Source: Seiridium cupressi
Taxonomy: Eukaryota; Ascomycota; Sordariomycetes; Amphisphaeriales; Sporocadaceae
Length of the DNA: 64,000 bases
Assembly (NCBI GenBank): GCA_036674765.1
Contig: JARVKI010000018.1
Location: 434,001 to 498,000 of the forward strand
Direction: 5' to 3'
Below the pieces are notes generated by a model. That model searched no databases. It saw nothing but the letters and a program-made list of their open reading frames with translations, and was not told the origin of the DNA. Shown here piece after piece: positions 1-12,412 of this stretch; within the stretch, counting starts at the first letter, position 1, and each line of letters opens with the position of its first letter. A program made the position numbers and the translations under genes.

Positions 1-733
1 GAATACGAGCTCCGTGCCGTTGTCCACGAGGTACGGGAAGAATCGAATTCGCGCTGACAGACAGTATATCCAATCGCGGAGAGAAGAGAGCTCTGGGCAA
101 ACATGCGGTGTAGTTTAGAGGTAAGATTCTCTGATATAATAAGGGATGGTAACGTCTCGAGCAATCTGCTTCTACTATATCAGATCAAATCGAACGAGGG
201 AGCAGGGACTGTTAGCTTACGAAACTCCTCCAAGAGTGAATCACGACAAAAAGTATGTGGTGAGGCGATTGAAGCACACTCCACTCTACATAATCCAATA
301 TGTACAAAGTCGCGTTTCTTTGACAATCATGCTGACAATATCCGAAGATCTGTTACTGCTTCTTCCGTCCCACTGCGTCTTGTCATCTAGATATTATATA
401 ATCTCAGGCCGTATAGTATATGCTCAATGGTCTTCGACCTGACTATGTTATCTCGAGATGGAGGGTCCGTTTATGAAGCAGATAGCAGGCTTCGGGCTAC
501 CTCGATGTGTGCGACCGTATGTGCGTTGAATTTCCTCACGTCAGCATCTTGAGCGGGATCGCAAGGTAATCAAGCGGCCAGCCACCAATAAACATCAAAA
601 TATCTGTTCCTTCACAGCGTCTTCCATATAGGTGACGTTGTCTCACAGGACCTTATTCTGGCCTGCCCTGTTTCACTTCCAGAAATCCACTTCCTCGGTG
701 TCGGTTTAAGAATCCATTTCTGAATGGAAGTGG
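1..733. other. No gene seen
   Basis: Short open frames exist near 103-442, but they overlap each other in two frames, start in no clear context and resemble no family I know. I see no RNA gene or repeat here. Confidence 0.5.
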
Positions 734-1805
734 CTACAATTGTTCACTGATGTTGATATTAGGGTGACTATAGCTTGGCGACAGCGGGCCTCGCACAATC
801 CCACTCCCGTTCTTGGGCTGATTGCCGTCTCCTTCCTGGAATGGATTGATCGCCTCGCCGTAAAGGGAGTCATTGACAACATCACATAATACTGTGAAAC
901 GGTGAGACAACCTCACGCTAGTATAAAACTCGTCGCAAAGCAGAGAGACCGTAGGCCTCTCGCTCGGAATTCGGCTATGCCAGTCTAAGCCGCTACGCAT
1001 ATCGCTGAGCAGTTCCCTCCAGCACCCACTCTGGTTGGCGAATCGGAGATGACCTAGCTCGACAGATCGTACCGAGTCTGACAAATCCCGTAAAAGGGAA
1101 ATCGGGTCATCTTGTCTCACGGATATACTCAACAGACCAAAATGGCGAAGTTTGTGCCACCTATAGATTGTTGGTGAGTAAACTCTAGTTGTCCGTATTG
1201 ATGAGCTGAAATTGCACTTACCTTTCAACAGGAAAAATAGTGTGTAGTGAGGCATAGTTATCAGTGGACACCGGTAGATCATCCGGAAACGGAGAGGAGA
1301 ACAGGTCGTAGTCGCGCGGATAGCGCAAGCTCACGTGCTGAAGATCCTTCGCCTTACTGGACTCCCGTTTCAAGTATTTATTGCGGTCTTCTGCCCATGC
1401 CAAATCGTTTCTCTCGTCGGGGAGCAAAGCAAGATCAATGCGACGAAAATTTGGTTGCTTGAGGATGGCAACCAAATTATCACAATCTTCACAAGGCTGA
1501 TGGAGGAAGAGGCAATCGAGGCCGATCACCCTTTGATCCACACCAAGGACGAGCCCCAAAACGCCATTGAATTCCTGCTGTACACTCGCATTGGCGAGTT
1601 CGCGTGTAATGATGTGAAACCCCCTAGATTTGGATAGCTGGCCGCCTTCGTCTTCTCCTGTGAGAGGCGATGTCGGCCAAAAGCTTGGAACGGGATAGTT
1701 GAATCCCTGTGGGCAATCTCGACTCACGGGTGTCTGATAAATCGGACAAAATACGAGTCCATGAGCTACAGGCGAAACAGGATTCGTCTGAGTCCGGGGA
1801 AGCGT
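734..1805 (-). CDS. F-box/leucine-rich-type fungal protein, C-terminal part (5' end unresolved)
   Basis: The two 3' exons read 1222-1805 (left edge of the upstream exon uncertain) and 734-1160, joined by a 61-base intron at 1161-1221 with GTAAGT and CTATAG ends. The junction restores an in-frame IFPVERWHKLRHFGL. Features typical of a large fungal F-box-associated family are a leucine-rich segment (NFRRIDLALL), DLQHVSLR, VRSVELGHLRF, CWRELLSDMR and a C-terminal NPF...GSGIVRGPL stretch. These proteins are thought to be substrate receptors of SCF ubiquitin ligases, but no F-box is visible here. Upstream the frame is closed by a TAA at 1806-1808, so either more exons lie beyond it or the gene is broken. 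A GCGTCA hexamer repeat at about 1823-1860 sits exactly at that point. The family call is from memory of its general look. Confidence 0.55.
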
Positions 1806-1822
1806 TTAGTCCATATCTCAGC

Positions 1823-1860
1823 GCGTCAGCGCCAGCGTCAGCGTCAGCGTCAGCGTCAGC
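1823..1860. repeat. Hexanucleotide repeat (GCGTCA)n
   Basis: About six imperfect copies of GCGTCA/GCGCCA run in tandem. The array lies just upstream (in gene direction) of the last readable exon of the F-box-like gene, and could be an unstable coding tract or intron/5' sequence of it. Confidence 0.8.
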
Positions 1861-2927
1861 TTCAGACTCGAAGACCTCCTTTTGCTCTGTAAGGAGCCGT
1901 TGATACTAATCCCAAGCCTCCTTCAAGGGCAGTTGCGCCTTGATGAGTTGCATCCGTGGAATCGAGATTAGCTAGTCTACACCATCAGCAAGCCCGCGAT
2001 ACAATACCCAAATATTACTCCCACAAGCCCTTGCGAACCACAGAGGACAACATTTCTCGATCAGCCTTTCCCACGACCGATGAAGCTCACCCAAAACGCG
2101 GACCGATCAATCGTGCGTTGTCCCAAACTATCTCCCGGACCCCCTTGCGGAAGGTATCATGGTCAGCAATAGCATGAAAAACATCTATGTTGCGCAAATG
2201 GCGGAAAGAAAGACCCGGTCTAGGCGGAGGATTGCCTTTGCGCGCAGAGATTTGCAAGTCAGCCGAAGCTGTTTAATGTCGTGGTCGGATCAGTGTAGCG
2301 ACACGACACGGCCGCGGCAAGCTCAACCAGAAGCTGTGCGAGCTTGGACGGAGCGGTATGGGACGAAGGCCTGGGAGACGACATTGTGCAATCTGTCTGA
2401 GCCAAAGCTGAAGAGTGCTCCATTCCGATGTCTTAGGTGCGCTGAGCTATAAAGAAGACCGCACTTATTGCATCATGGTAATGCACATTCAGTACAAATC
2501 CGTTGGTCAGTAGAGATTCTCTCCAACGGTGGCCGGTTGCTCATGTCCACTTTGCTGCCTGGTGTCTTCTAACGCAGCAACACGACACACGGTCCAATCA
2601 AAGCCTCAGAAAGCATCGATGGTAGCCCATGCATACTCTAACGCTATGAGAGAACCAATCTGCATGCCAGCTACATTATAAATCTAAAACGGTGACATTT
2701 CGCACTCATTCAAAATTCCAATCAAATATCTTCCAAGGAGGGATATGTGTCAAGTCTGTGTATGAATCCAGGTGCAATTAGAACCGCCAGGCTCTGACGC
2801 CGATGATCGTGAATTCTGATCAATAAGATCGTTCGGAGGGTTGTATCAATAGGATGTTAATCATGCCTGTCAGTGCGCCGGCTCATGACGAGCTACATTC
2901 TAGTCCCGCATCTAATCCCATACCACT
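1861..2927. other. No certain gene; possible 5' region of the F-box-like gene
   Basis: If the F-box-like gene is intact, its N-terminal exons must lie here on the minus strand. I could read only short interrupted frames, for example one opening near 2440, and could not chain them. Nothing else is recognisable. Confidence 0.4.
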
Positions 2928-3731
2928 CTATAACCTCGCTTCCGCGACTTTCTTCTTCAACGCCGCCTTCCTCTTCTTCTCCTTCTCCATGAAATGCGAA
3001 AACGTGACGACATCCTTGCCGCTCGCCTCCAGCAGCGCGACCTGCTCACGGTACATTTCCGCCTTCAGCAGGCCGTAGATGCCCGTCTTGCCCTTGGTCG
3101 TCAGCCCCCTCTCCTTGACGAGCTGCTGCACGCCCTCGAGGCCGTCTGCGCGATCGATGATGCCCGCCTCCAGTGCGCTCTTCGCGTCCCACCGCTTCGC
3201 CTCAAGCACCGTCGTCCGGTACGCGTCGGCCCTCAGCTTGGCCCTAAAGATGCCGCTCATGGGCGGGAGAAGCGGGGCGCCGAACTCCAGCTCGTTGATG
3301 CACATGTACCCGCGCTCACCGCTGAACACGCGATAGTCGTGGTGCATCGCCAGCATGAACCCTCCGGCGAAAGCATGTCCGTTCAGCAATGCGATGGTCG
3401 GCATGGGGTACGTCAGAAAGCGGTGAAAGAGTGGGTACAGCGAGTTCTCAGTGAACCCAGGGGTCTTTATGGCCAAATCCAGGTCCAGCCCGTTCGAGTA
3501 GAACTTGGTGATGGACGAGGTAGTGATCACGACACCGGTCGGGTGCCGCAGTTCGATGACGTCTAGTGCCGCAACCAAGGCGGAGCAAAAGGGAGGCGTC
3601 AGACGGTTATCAGGAGGCGAGATGAAAGTAAGGAGGTAGACTTGAGGAGCCGGTTCCGTGCAAACAATTTGACCCCCTACATGGTCATTGAGCGGTGGAA
3701 TAGGAATCGTGAACAGCGTGTTGGCCGCCAT
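2928..3731 (-). CDS. Peroxisomal enoyl-CoA hydratase/isomerase family protein
   Basis: Single exon, 267 residues. The crotonase fold is seen in FYSNGLDLDL (first oxyanion-hole strand) and NGHAFAGGFMLAMHHDYRV (second oxyanion-hole loop, the GG before the helix), followed by a helical C-terminus. The protein ends in Ala-Arg-Leu, an accepted type-1 peroxisomal targeting signal, preceded by a strongly basic helix (KKRKAALKKK). It is therefore probably imported into peroxisomes. A role as hydratase or delta3,delta2-enoyl-CoA isomerase in fatty-acid beta-oxidation is inferred from family. The start at 3731 has a good context (ACC before ATGG). The frame continues 15 codons further upstream, but no better ATG lies there. 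The usual glutamate pair of hydratases is not obvious, so isomerase or another acyl-CoA activity is possible. Confidence 0.85.
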   Translation of the reverse strand: MAANTLFTIPIPPLNDHVGGQIVCTEPAPQVYLLTFISPPDNRLTPPFCSALVAALDVIELRHPTGVVITTSSITKFYSNGLDLDLAIKTPGFTENSLYPLFHRFLTYPMPTIALLNGHAFAGGFMLAMHHDYRVFSGERGYMCINELEFGAPLLPPMSGIFRAKLRADAYRTTVLEAKRWDAKSALEAGIIDRADGLEGVQQLVKERGLTTKGKTGIYGLLKAEMYREQVALLEASGKDVVTFSHFMEKEKKRKAALKKKVAEARL

Positions 3732-4455
3732 GGTGAGAGGAGAAATGGCGACTCGGAAGTTACTATGGCCCGGCACGCAGTTCTCAGAACAGATTCAGGC
3801 TTTCAGAGATTTGCTATGTCTTGGATACTGTGAAACAATGAACCTGTCAGATGGCGTTGATGTGCGCCAGGTCGAGGTTGATGTGACATGTCAGATGTCT
3901 TTTAGTAGGCGATTTCTTTGAGGTTAAGATAGCCTCGGCTCGGCATCCTTGGCGTCACGCATTGATCTCCCGTCCAAATACTAAGTTTAGAAGAGAAAAT
4001 TCAGAGTACTATATATTGTGGGGGAATATGAATACCCGGGAATGACGATTTCGCCTACAGATTTACAACCAACGAAATATACGTCAATAGATGCATGTGT
4101 ATTGCAGCGCAGTATTCCATCGTGACCCACTTTCGGTAATCTGGAGTTCACATGCACATTGGTCAGCACCATCGGATAGTAGCGTCGAATCCGCTTGGCA
4201 CACATCGGCAGCCGCTTACTAAACCTCTCACAGCATGTTCACGAGCCGCGCATCACGGAACGAAAGTATTCCATAACCGCTGGCTATCGTGAGTCTTCCA
4301 GAGCATAAGGTAATAGCAAATTTACCAAATACACGAGGATCGACAACATGTCAAATGAAGCTGATAGTCGCAAATGATTGAAATTACTGTCTAGGTATTT
4401 ATGTTCTGTTTTTTGTAATGTTTCCTCATCATTCGTGATATTGAGCAGTTCGGCC
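3732..4455. other. Intergenic: promoter side of the hydratase gene and 3' flank of phosphoglucomutase
   Basis: No convincing coding frame. It holds the upstream region of the minus-strand hydratase and the 3' flank of the next minus-strand gene. Confidence 0.5.
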
Positions 4456-6402
<1,947 letters not shown>

Positions 6403-6929
6403 CTTGTATGGAAGCGGGAGCTACTGACCCGAGGCAATGAGAATAGAGTCAATTAAAGGGGTGAATGGTCAACTGGAACAACTTTGTTGTGATTGTTGTG
6501 AAAGTCGTTGAGCTTGGAATAGCTCCAACCTAATGATAGTTGGGTTAAGATGGTGGGGGTGGGCTGGGAGGAAGTGGGGTGACGTCGACGTGGCGGCCAA
6601 AGATTTCGCGAATTGACATGCACGTTAGGTGATTGGGGCAATGATTGGAAGGAGACTACCGCTCTGAAACGAGTACACAAAGCAGATCACGAATGGATAA
6701 CTCATGCCAGTAGTATCTGACTTCTCAGAGGTTTGCGGAATTTCTCATAAATGATCGGGTTTTCTGCAATACGGTCCTACGGTGTCGCAGACGCCGGAGC
6801 CTCATGAGTTGGGGTGTGAACCGCCAGACTTTCACTCTTCGGTTCCGCAACCACGTCGTTTTGCCTCATGTCCGACTGCTTCACCGAAAACCTACGGCAG
6901 CGCCCGTTGCTTGTCTGCGATACTGGCCC
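6403..6929. other. Intergenic: phosphoglucomutase promoter and 3' flank of oligoribonuclease
   Basis: No coding frame I can support. The interval is the upstream region of the highly conserved phosphoglucomutase gene and the terminator side of the next minus-strand gene. Confidence 0.5.
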
Positions 6930-7546
6930 TTAAGCTTTCTGAAATATGACCTCCTTGTAATATCTGGCTTCCTCGATGCTCTCCAGAATATCGTCCTTGG
7001 CCTGGTGGAGCCCTTTCTTCTGCGGTGCGCTGTGAATGATTCGCTTGGGGCACCAACGCCTTGCTGCCTCCTTCAGGCTGCTGACATCAAGGATTCGGTG
7101 ATGCAAATATGAGACGACCTTTTTGTACGGCTCCTTCCTGAGGAATGCGCGATCAGCATGCACACTGTTGCCCGCAAGGATTGCACCCCTCTCCGGGATA
7201 TGCTTCTTGATATAGGCGAGAAGCTCATCGGCCGCTTGCTCCGGCGTCACTGTTGAAGCAATGACAGCAGCGGTAAGACCGCTCTTCTCGTGAGTCTTGG
7301 TGCACCAATCGTCCATTTGGTCCATTCTTTCCTTGCTTTGGTGGATCACCGTTCCCCAGCCGGCTTTATCCACCACCTCGAGTGTGCCCGTTGTAATGAT
7401 GCAGAAGATTTCGATGATCTCCTCGCGATCAGGGTTGAGCCCCGTCATCTATCAAGAACATGGTCAGTCTGTGTAGGGCAAAATGGAATAGGATTTATGG
7501 TGCGCACCTCGCAGTCAATCCAAACGAGCGCTTCGTTCAGTGCCAT
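6930..7546 (-). CDS. REX2: Oligoribonuclease (DEDDh 3'-5' exonuclease)
   Basis: It degrades 2-5 nucleotide RNA oligomers to mononucleotides; fungal and animal members (Rex2/Ynt20, REXO2) act mainly in mitochondria. Exons are 7508-7546 and 6930-7448 (59-base intron, GTGCGC..GATAG), 185 residues. The tiny first exon supplies MALNEALVWIDCE, which is needed to complete the first catalytic motif D-x-E (WIDCEMTGL). Further motifs are NSVHADRAFL (second Asp), RILDVSSL and HQAKDDI, holding the catalytic His and the last Asp. Length and motifs match the bacterial/eukaryotic Orn family. No clear mitochondrial presequence is present with this start, so a longer upstream start or dual location is possible. 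Confidence 0.95.
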
Positions 7547-7863
7547 TATGCGTCGTCTTTTTGTGGTTGTTTGAGGCAAGATTTAGTGGGTGGCCCGAAT
7601 GTTGATGACGGGAACGAGATAAAATGCCCACAGCCCCAGAATCACGCGCCGACGCCCGCAAGGACAATACCACCAACCAAGACCATTTCACAGCAAATAA
7701 CCACTTCGCAGAAGATTCCAAGATAGTTTTCCCGATCTCCTAGTTTCTTGTCGATGTGTTTGTGCTCATTTGGCAACATCAAATGACAGGGAGCAATGCC
7801 CTAGCATCGAATTTGCAGTCCACCACACCCTGCATCATCTCGTGAAGTTCCAAGTCAACGAGG
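7547..7863. other. Short intergenic region
   Basis: Upstream region of the oligoribonuclease gene and 3' flank of the next gene on the same strand. No feature recognised. Confidence 0.5.
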
Positions 7864-8610
7864 TTATTCTGCTTGCTTTAGAAATTTTCTCCTTGAGTTT
7901 GGGAGCTGATCATCGCCATCGTTGCCGTTGTCGCTGCCGTCATCGGTGTCATCGTTGTTGTTGTTGTCGTTGTTGTCACCGCCATCATCGTCGTCGTGCT
8001 TGCGAAACCTGCCCAATGCATCCAAATTCCCATTCATGCCATTCTTGCGAAGATATACCATCATGCCCCTCCTCCAGAGCACGCGCCTGTCACCCCCTAG
8101 GGCTCGGGCTTCTTTCTCTGCCATGGCCTGTTCTGCAAGACGGCGTGCTGTTGAGTGCCATCTCTTGCGTCTCTTCCAGGAGCCCCTCAGTTCCTCCTGG
8201 AGTTCAGATCGTCGCTTAGCTCTGTACTCCGGGCCTGTTCTTGAACTAGGCGGCACAAACTCTCCTGTCGTGATGTCTGAGGCAGGCGTCTCGCCAAAAG
8301 TAACTCTCTTTGTAGAAGCGGCAGTTGCGCCAGTCGCGACAACCTTCCTGAGGATGCCTCGAATAGGTGTTCGCAACATTGCGGTCTGCGTCGCCTTGTC
8401 GGAAAAAGACGTCGGTTGGGAGAGCGTCTCTACATTCACCAGATCGACCTTGGGTGTACTCTCCTGCTGACAGCCCGACTCCCAAGGTTCATTGTCCGGG
8501 AGCGTTTGTGTTCCCTGGTCGCAGAACGATGCCGCAATGTGTGGGCGATCGTCCTTACCGGTGTCGGACTCCACGGTAGGCGGCCGGTAGTTCCTGTTCT
8601 TTTTGGCCAT
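7864..8610 (-). CDS. Unknown basic protein with Asp/Asn-rich tail
   Basis: Single exon, 248 residues, with a good start context (ACAATGG). I do not recognise a domain. Visible features are a repeated GTQT/ATQT pattern near residues 33-76, a GILRKVV...KRVTFGE segment (about 83-108), a strongly basic central helix with many Arg/Lys (about 125-195) and an acidic Asp/Asn-rich stretch (about 205-235) encoded by GTC/GTT-type trinucleotide repeats. The ILRK..VTFGE pattern recalls the short 'GILKK..KRVRF' motif found in several nuclear and phosphatase-docking fungal proteins; this is only a resemblance. A nuclear location is likely from the charge distribution. The RVxF-like VTF could be a PP1 docking motif, which is speculative. 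Confidence 0.6.
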   Translation of the reverse strand: MAKKNRNYRPPTVESDTGKDDRPHIAASFCDQGTQTLPDNEPWESGCQQESTPKVDLVNVETLSQPTSFSDKATQTAMLRTPIRGILRKVVATGATAASTKRVTFGETPASDITTGEFVPPSSRTGPEYRAKRRSELQEELRGSWKRRKRWHSTARRLAEQAMAEKEARALGGDRRVLWRRGMMVYLRKNGMNGNLDALGRFRKHDDDDGGDNNDNNNNDDTDDGSDNGNDGDDQLPNSRRKFLKQAE

Positions 8611-9514
8611 TGTTGTTACTTCTTTGCTCGGAAAGTAGCTTCTGTTTATGAATTAGTGGTTCTCTTTCAATTTGGTGCAAGTTCAGCATACATGTTGAGA
8701 TCTGCTCGATGCTGGAGGGGGAGGAAAGGACACTGGCCAGGCAGCCAGGCAGTAAGTAAATCACAGTTTTATGCTCAGTTTCTTGCTGGAAATCATCCTT
8801 GTGCGCCGCAGGGGCCGGTATGATGTGGTCTGTGAATGAATTTTTGTATAACCTTGAATGGTGAAGTTGCGCAGGTGCGGCGAGGAAAACTTGTGCAAGA
8901 ACGTTTTCATTGTTTACATACTTCGCGCCGTCACTTTGTATTTGTGGAAATGCACCACTAGCGTTATGCAATTGACTATGCCTTAAGTTCAATCTGAGAT
9001 CAGTGCTTTGGCTATTCAAGAATTCTTTTCTCGAGGCTTAAATATGCACTCAACTGAAGATGAGCACTATTGGTACGGTGCGAAGATTAAAAGTTATAAT
9101 GGCAGATAACAGAGTTTCATTCTGCGATTTTCAGGTCTCTTGACCGTCAAAGACTCAAAACTTAAACCAATATTAAAGTATGAAAAATCACATTTCTATA
9201 TTCCATATTTACCATCTATCGTGTGCCAGACCGGCCATCCCTAGTCTGGCTGTTACGCATCTTGGTGGAGTTTGTGGCGTTGGACATTGGTGACAACCTT
9301 CAAATTCCCGAGGTCCTTGGCACGGTGCCTCAAGCGTCTGGAGTTGGAGGAAGTCGCCGGTGACTCACTCGCAAGGGCTGAAATGCAGTGCGGCATACTT
9401 AGAATTAATTATATATGAGACCCTTTTGAAGCGCAAGTTGAACCCTTTACATATCATCCCAATCGCAAGTAACCAAGAGCGCTTTGCTGTATTATCCGGT
9501 CACTACATGCAAAC
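8611..9514. other. Divergent intergenic region, no gene
   Basis: Separates the minus-strand basic protein from the plus-strand methyltransferase. A minus-strand frame at 8555-9019 overlaps the real gene and looks non-coding. AT-rich around 9060-9210. Confidence 0.5.
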
Positions 9515-10333
9515 ATGGCCGTCCAAGACCCCCCTTTCAACACTATCAAGCACATCCCCACCAAAGAAGCCTACGACCGCTGGGCATCAGTCTACGACAC
9601 AGATGGCAATTTTTTGCAGGCCTTGGATGACATTGAGATGCGGTCGCTTCTCCCCAGATTTGAAGCCGCAATCCAGTCACGTAAGCCGTGGAAGCTGGTA
9701 GATCTGGGCTGCGGTACGGGCCGCAACACCGCCCTGCTGCTCGGTATTCAAGACGCCAAGATCGCGGCGCTAGATGCAAGCTCTGGGATGCTTTCTGTGG
9801 CGGAGCAGAGACTAAATTACTATTTGCAAGGGGAAGGGACTGGTCCGGCGGCACTCCCAGATCATGGAAGATTGCAGCTGGGTGTCTTTGATCTTCTAGC
9901 CTCTGACCTGCCTCCAGAGAGTGCAGCTCAAGCCGACGGGATCATCAGCACGCTGGTGCTGGAGCACATACCCCTCGATACGTTCTTCCAACATGTGAGC
10001 CGGATGCTGAAAAAGAATGGGGTGCTTCTTTTGACGAACATGCACGCCGAAATGGGCCATATCAGCCAGGCAGGCTTCGTGGATACAGAGACTGGAGAGA
10101 AGATTCGGCCCACGAGCTATGCCCATACGATCGAAAACGTGGTCCGGGAGGCCGATCGATGGGGACTGGTGGTGGACAATGGACACGATGGTGACATCGG
10201 GGAAAGCGGCTTAGAGGAGAGAGCAGTGACAGATGATTTGGTTGCGAGACTGGGGCCGAGAAGTCGAAAATGGGTAGGAGTTACGTGCTGGTTTGGGGGA
10301 TTGTTCAGAAAGACGGATAGGGACTCTGGCTGA
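9515..10333 (+). CDS. Class I SAM-dependent methyltransferase
   Basis: Single exon, 272 residues. SAM-binding motif I is LVDLGCGTGRNTALLLG (about 61-77), the acidic residue of motif II is in AALDASSGM, and a motif IV/post-IV region reads ADGIISTLVLEHIP. A following RMLKKNGVLLLTNMH segment matches the typical motif V/VI hairpin. The N-terminal KEAYDRWASVYD is the usual lead-in of the methyltransferase_11/25 type. Substrate unknown. The start is in good context (AACATGG). It has no co-directional neighbour close enough to suggest a cluster. Confidence 0.85.
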   Translation: MAVQDPPFNTIKHIPTKEAYDRWASVYDTDGNFLQALDDIEMRSLLPRFEAAIQSRKPWKLVDLGCGTGRNTALLLGIQDAKIAALDASSGMLSVAEQRLNYYLQGEGTGPAALPDHGRLQLGVFDLLASDLPPESAAQADGIISTLVLEHIPLDTFFQHVSRMLKKNGVLLLTNMHAEMGHISQAGFVDTETGEKIRPTSYAHTIENVVREADRWGLVVDNGHDGDIGESGLEERAVTDDLVARLGPRSRKWVGVTCWFGGLFRKTDRDSG

Positions 10334-10739
10334 ATCACTGGCCCAGCAACAACTCAGTAGTTGTTGGCAAACGAGATACACCGATTTTTTATGTGGACGC
10401 GGCCGCCATGTCACAGCGGTATGCAATGGGTTTCCTTTATCATATTTAATGGATCGAGGGGTTAACCCTGAAAGTAATGCCATTTAAACTCTTTATGCTA
10501 TGTGACCAGCAATGTTTGAATGGGAGCATCAGCGTCAAGATAGGATAGAAACAGCGTATAAACAAGGCGGGGTAGCATAAAAACAACGTAGAGACAGCGC
10601 AAACAACAACGTAGAAATGGTGTAAAACAGCATTGTGTTGATAGCAGTAAGTCATGACCCCGTCAAAATTCACGTATACACAAGCATCGCGGTTTTCCAT
10701 CACCCTAATTGAAGCTCCGTTAATGGGCTGTAACACAAT
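10334..10739. other. Convergent 3' region
   Basis: Lies between two converging genes. Around 10580-10630 a short imperfect repeat of AACAACGTAGA occurs twice; otherwise nothing is seen. Confidence 0.5.
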
Positions 10740-11648
10740 TTATAATCCCATTACAAACCGAGCCTCGGCGACAATCTCGTCTGCTATTGCCTCAACATTA
10801 GCCTGAGTGTCGATCCTCAGAATGATCTCTTCATCTGCATTGCTAGGTCCCACTTTCTTTGGACCGCCAAACGACCCAAAGCTAGTCATTGTCTTTGGAT
10901 CCAACGGCTTGAGCACAGGAAGATCGTCGTCCTCATAGAGGGGCACATAGATGATACCGATGCCATAGTCTTTTGTCGCAGTTCTGATTGCATCTTTATG
11001 CCAAGTCTCCAGCTGCGGATGCGTCAGTACCAATAGAACTGGATTCTCCTTGCGAAGGCGGGCCTTTTCCGACAACGTGAACGTCGGGTTATTGCTATAC
11101 TGCGTTGTACGGGGACCAGAGTTCATGACGAAGCCCGTCATACTACTGGAAGTGGAAGTGGTCGATGCTGCTATGTTGGAAGACGCAGACTCGATTGAAC
11201 TTGCTGACCCACGACGACTGGTCGACGTAGACGAGGAACCTCCGAAGCCAGAGAACCCTTCGTTTGCCGGACGAGATTCCTCGGGGAACAGATGTCCGGT
11301 TCTTGTCATCTTGGACATCCACATGCGCTGGTAGCGAGCCTCGTTGGCGCCAGAAGAATTGAAAGAGCTCTCATCGTCTCCTGCAGCATTCACCGGGCGC
11401 CTCGTCGCACCCACACTAGCTGCTTTAGCGCACGAGTCATGCATACTGTCGCCGTTGAACTGAGGGCACGAGAGAGCACCCGACACAGTCTTGGCGATCT
11501 GGACCTTCCCGGCCACCTCAGTGGAGCCCATGATGAGTATAATGTATTTTGACGGCTTGGCAATGCCCGCTGAATCAACCTTATCAGGCTGCCGATGCAA
11601 CAAGGCCTGGGGGGTTGGTGGGCGAGCTGGGATGTAGGAGTCAGACAT
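10740..11648 (-). CDS. Gluconokinase-like P-loop protein, degenerate
   Basis: Single exon, 302 residues, starting at the ATG at 11648 (MSDSYIPARPP). After a Pro-rich start comes a predicted strand and P-loop-like turn, YIILIMGSTEVAGKVQIAK (about 35-53), where the Ser/Thr after GK is replaced by Val. FNGDSMHDSCAKAASVGA follows, resembling the GDxxHxxxNxxKMxxG motif of gluconokinases, and then RMWMSKMTRTGHLFPEE. A Ser-rich low-complexity stretch (about 135-170) separates this from a C-terminal part with NPVLLVLTHPQ and IGIIYVPLYEDDDLP. With Walker A and the acceptor-site motif altered, it is probably not an active sugar kinase. The fold assignment is inference from motif spacing. Confidence 0.6.
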   Translation of the reverse strand: MSDSYIPARPPTPQALLHRQPDKVDSAGIAKPSKYIILIMGSTEVAGKVQIAKTVSGALSCPQFNGDSMHDSCAKAASVGATRRPVNAAGDDESSFNSSGANEARYQRMWMSKMTRTGHLFPEESRPANEGFSGFGGSSSTSTSRRGSASSIESASSNIAASTTSTSSSMTGFVMNSGPRTTQYSNNPTFTLSEKARLRKENPVLLVLTHPQLETWHKDAIRTATKDYGIGIIYVPLYEDDDLPVLKPLDPKTMTSFGSFGGPKKVGPSNADEEIILRIDTQANVEAIADEIVAEARFVMGL

Positions 11649-12412
11649 GATTAGGAAGAACAATTAATGACGGTTCCAAAGGGACAGTCTTGATATGATC
11701 AGAAGCTGTTTCGAGGGTTTCGTGGTCTCAGACTTAGAAAGCGCCGAGGCGAGATTGAGGAAGCGGAGAAGTTGTCAAGGGGTGGGGTTTAAGTCGCTTA
11801 TGTAAACGGACGGTTGGTTCCCTTTTTGCGGCACAGCGCGGCTAATCGGATTATCGATCCGGCGTAAGCATGGTAGAATGAGTATGCGGGTGTATTCTAT
11901 TATAGCAGCCAGTACACGAGTAGACCGCCGCAGCCTGTGACGTTGATATGAGACCGCTTTGAACCAATAACTATGAACATAGTATAAGACAGTTATGAGG
12001 AGCTAAAGAAAACCTCTTATCTACCAAGGTGTACATTCGCTTCGTTACTGGATTCATTGACGAGTGGGCTTAGATTAATCTCGCGGTATACTTCGCTTTC
12101 CAGGAAGGCAATCACTGAAGCCGACAGATACGAAGATCAGTAGAGTCTCGAACGGACGAGCAGTTTTCAAGACGAGACGATGGAGTGATTGTCTGAAGTA
12201 TATGCTAAGTTGTAATATCGTATATGTATTGTCTTGAAGGTAATTTTGTTGTTGAGAATGCTCACTAATTCTTGATTGGCCCCAGACCAACTAGAAGTAG
12301 AAGGATAGACTGAGGCTGCCATGGGCGATCTAGACACTCGTCTACGCGAAAGCCATCAAGTCAAGCAATGTTTCCCGGCTGTTATTGCGGATAGTCTCAG
12401 AGAGGCACTGAT
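11649..12412. other. Intergenic, no gene
   Basis: Promoter side of the P-loop protein gene and 3' flank of the next minus-strand methyltransferase. No coding frame I can support. Confidence 0.5.

Noticed and set aside
2994..3566. 190-codon plus-strand frame
   Set aside because: Antisense shadow of the GC-rich enoyl-CoA hydratase gene.
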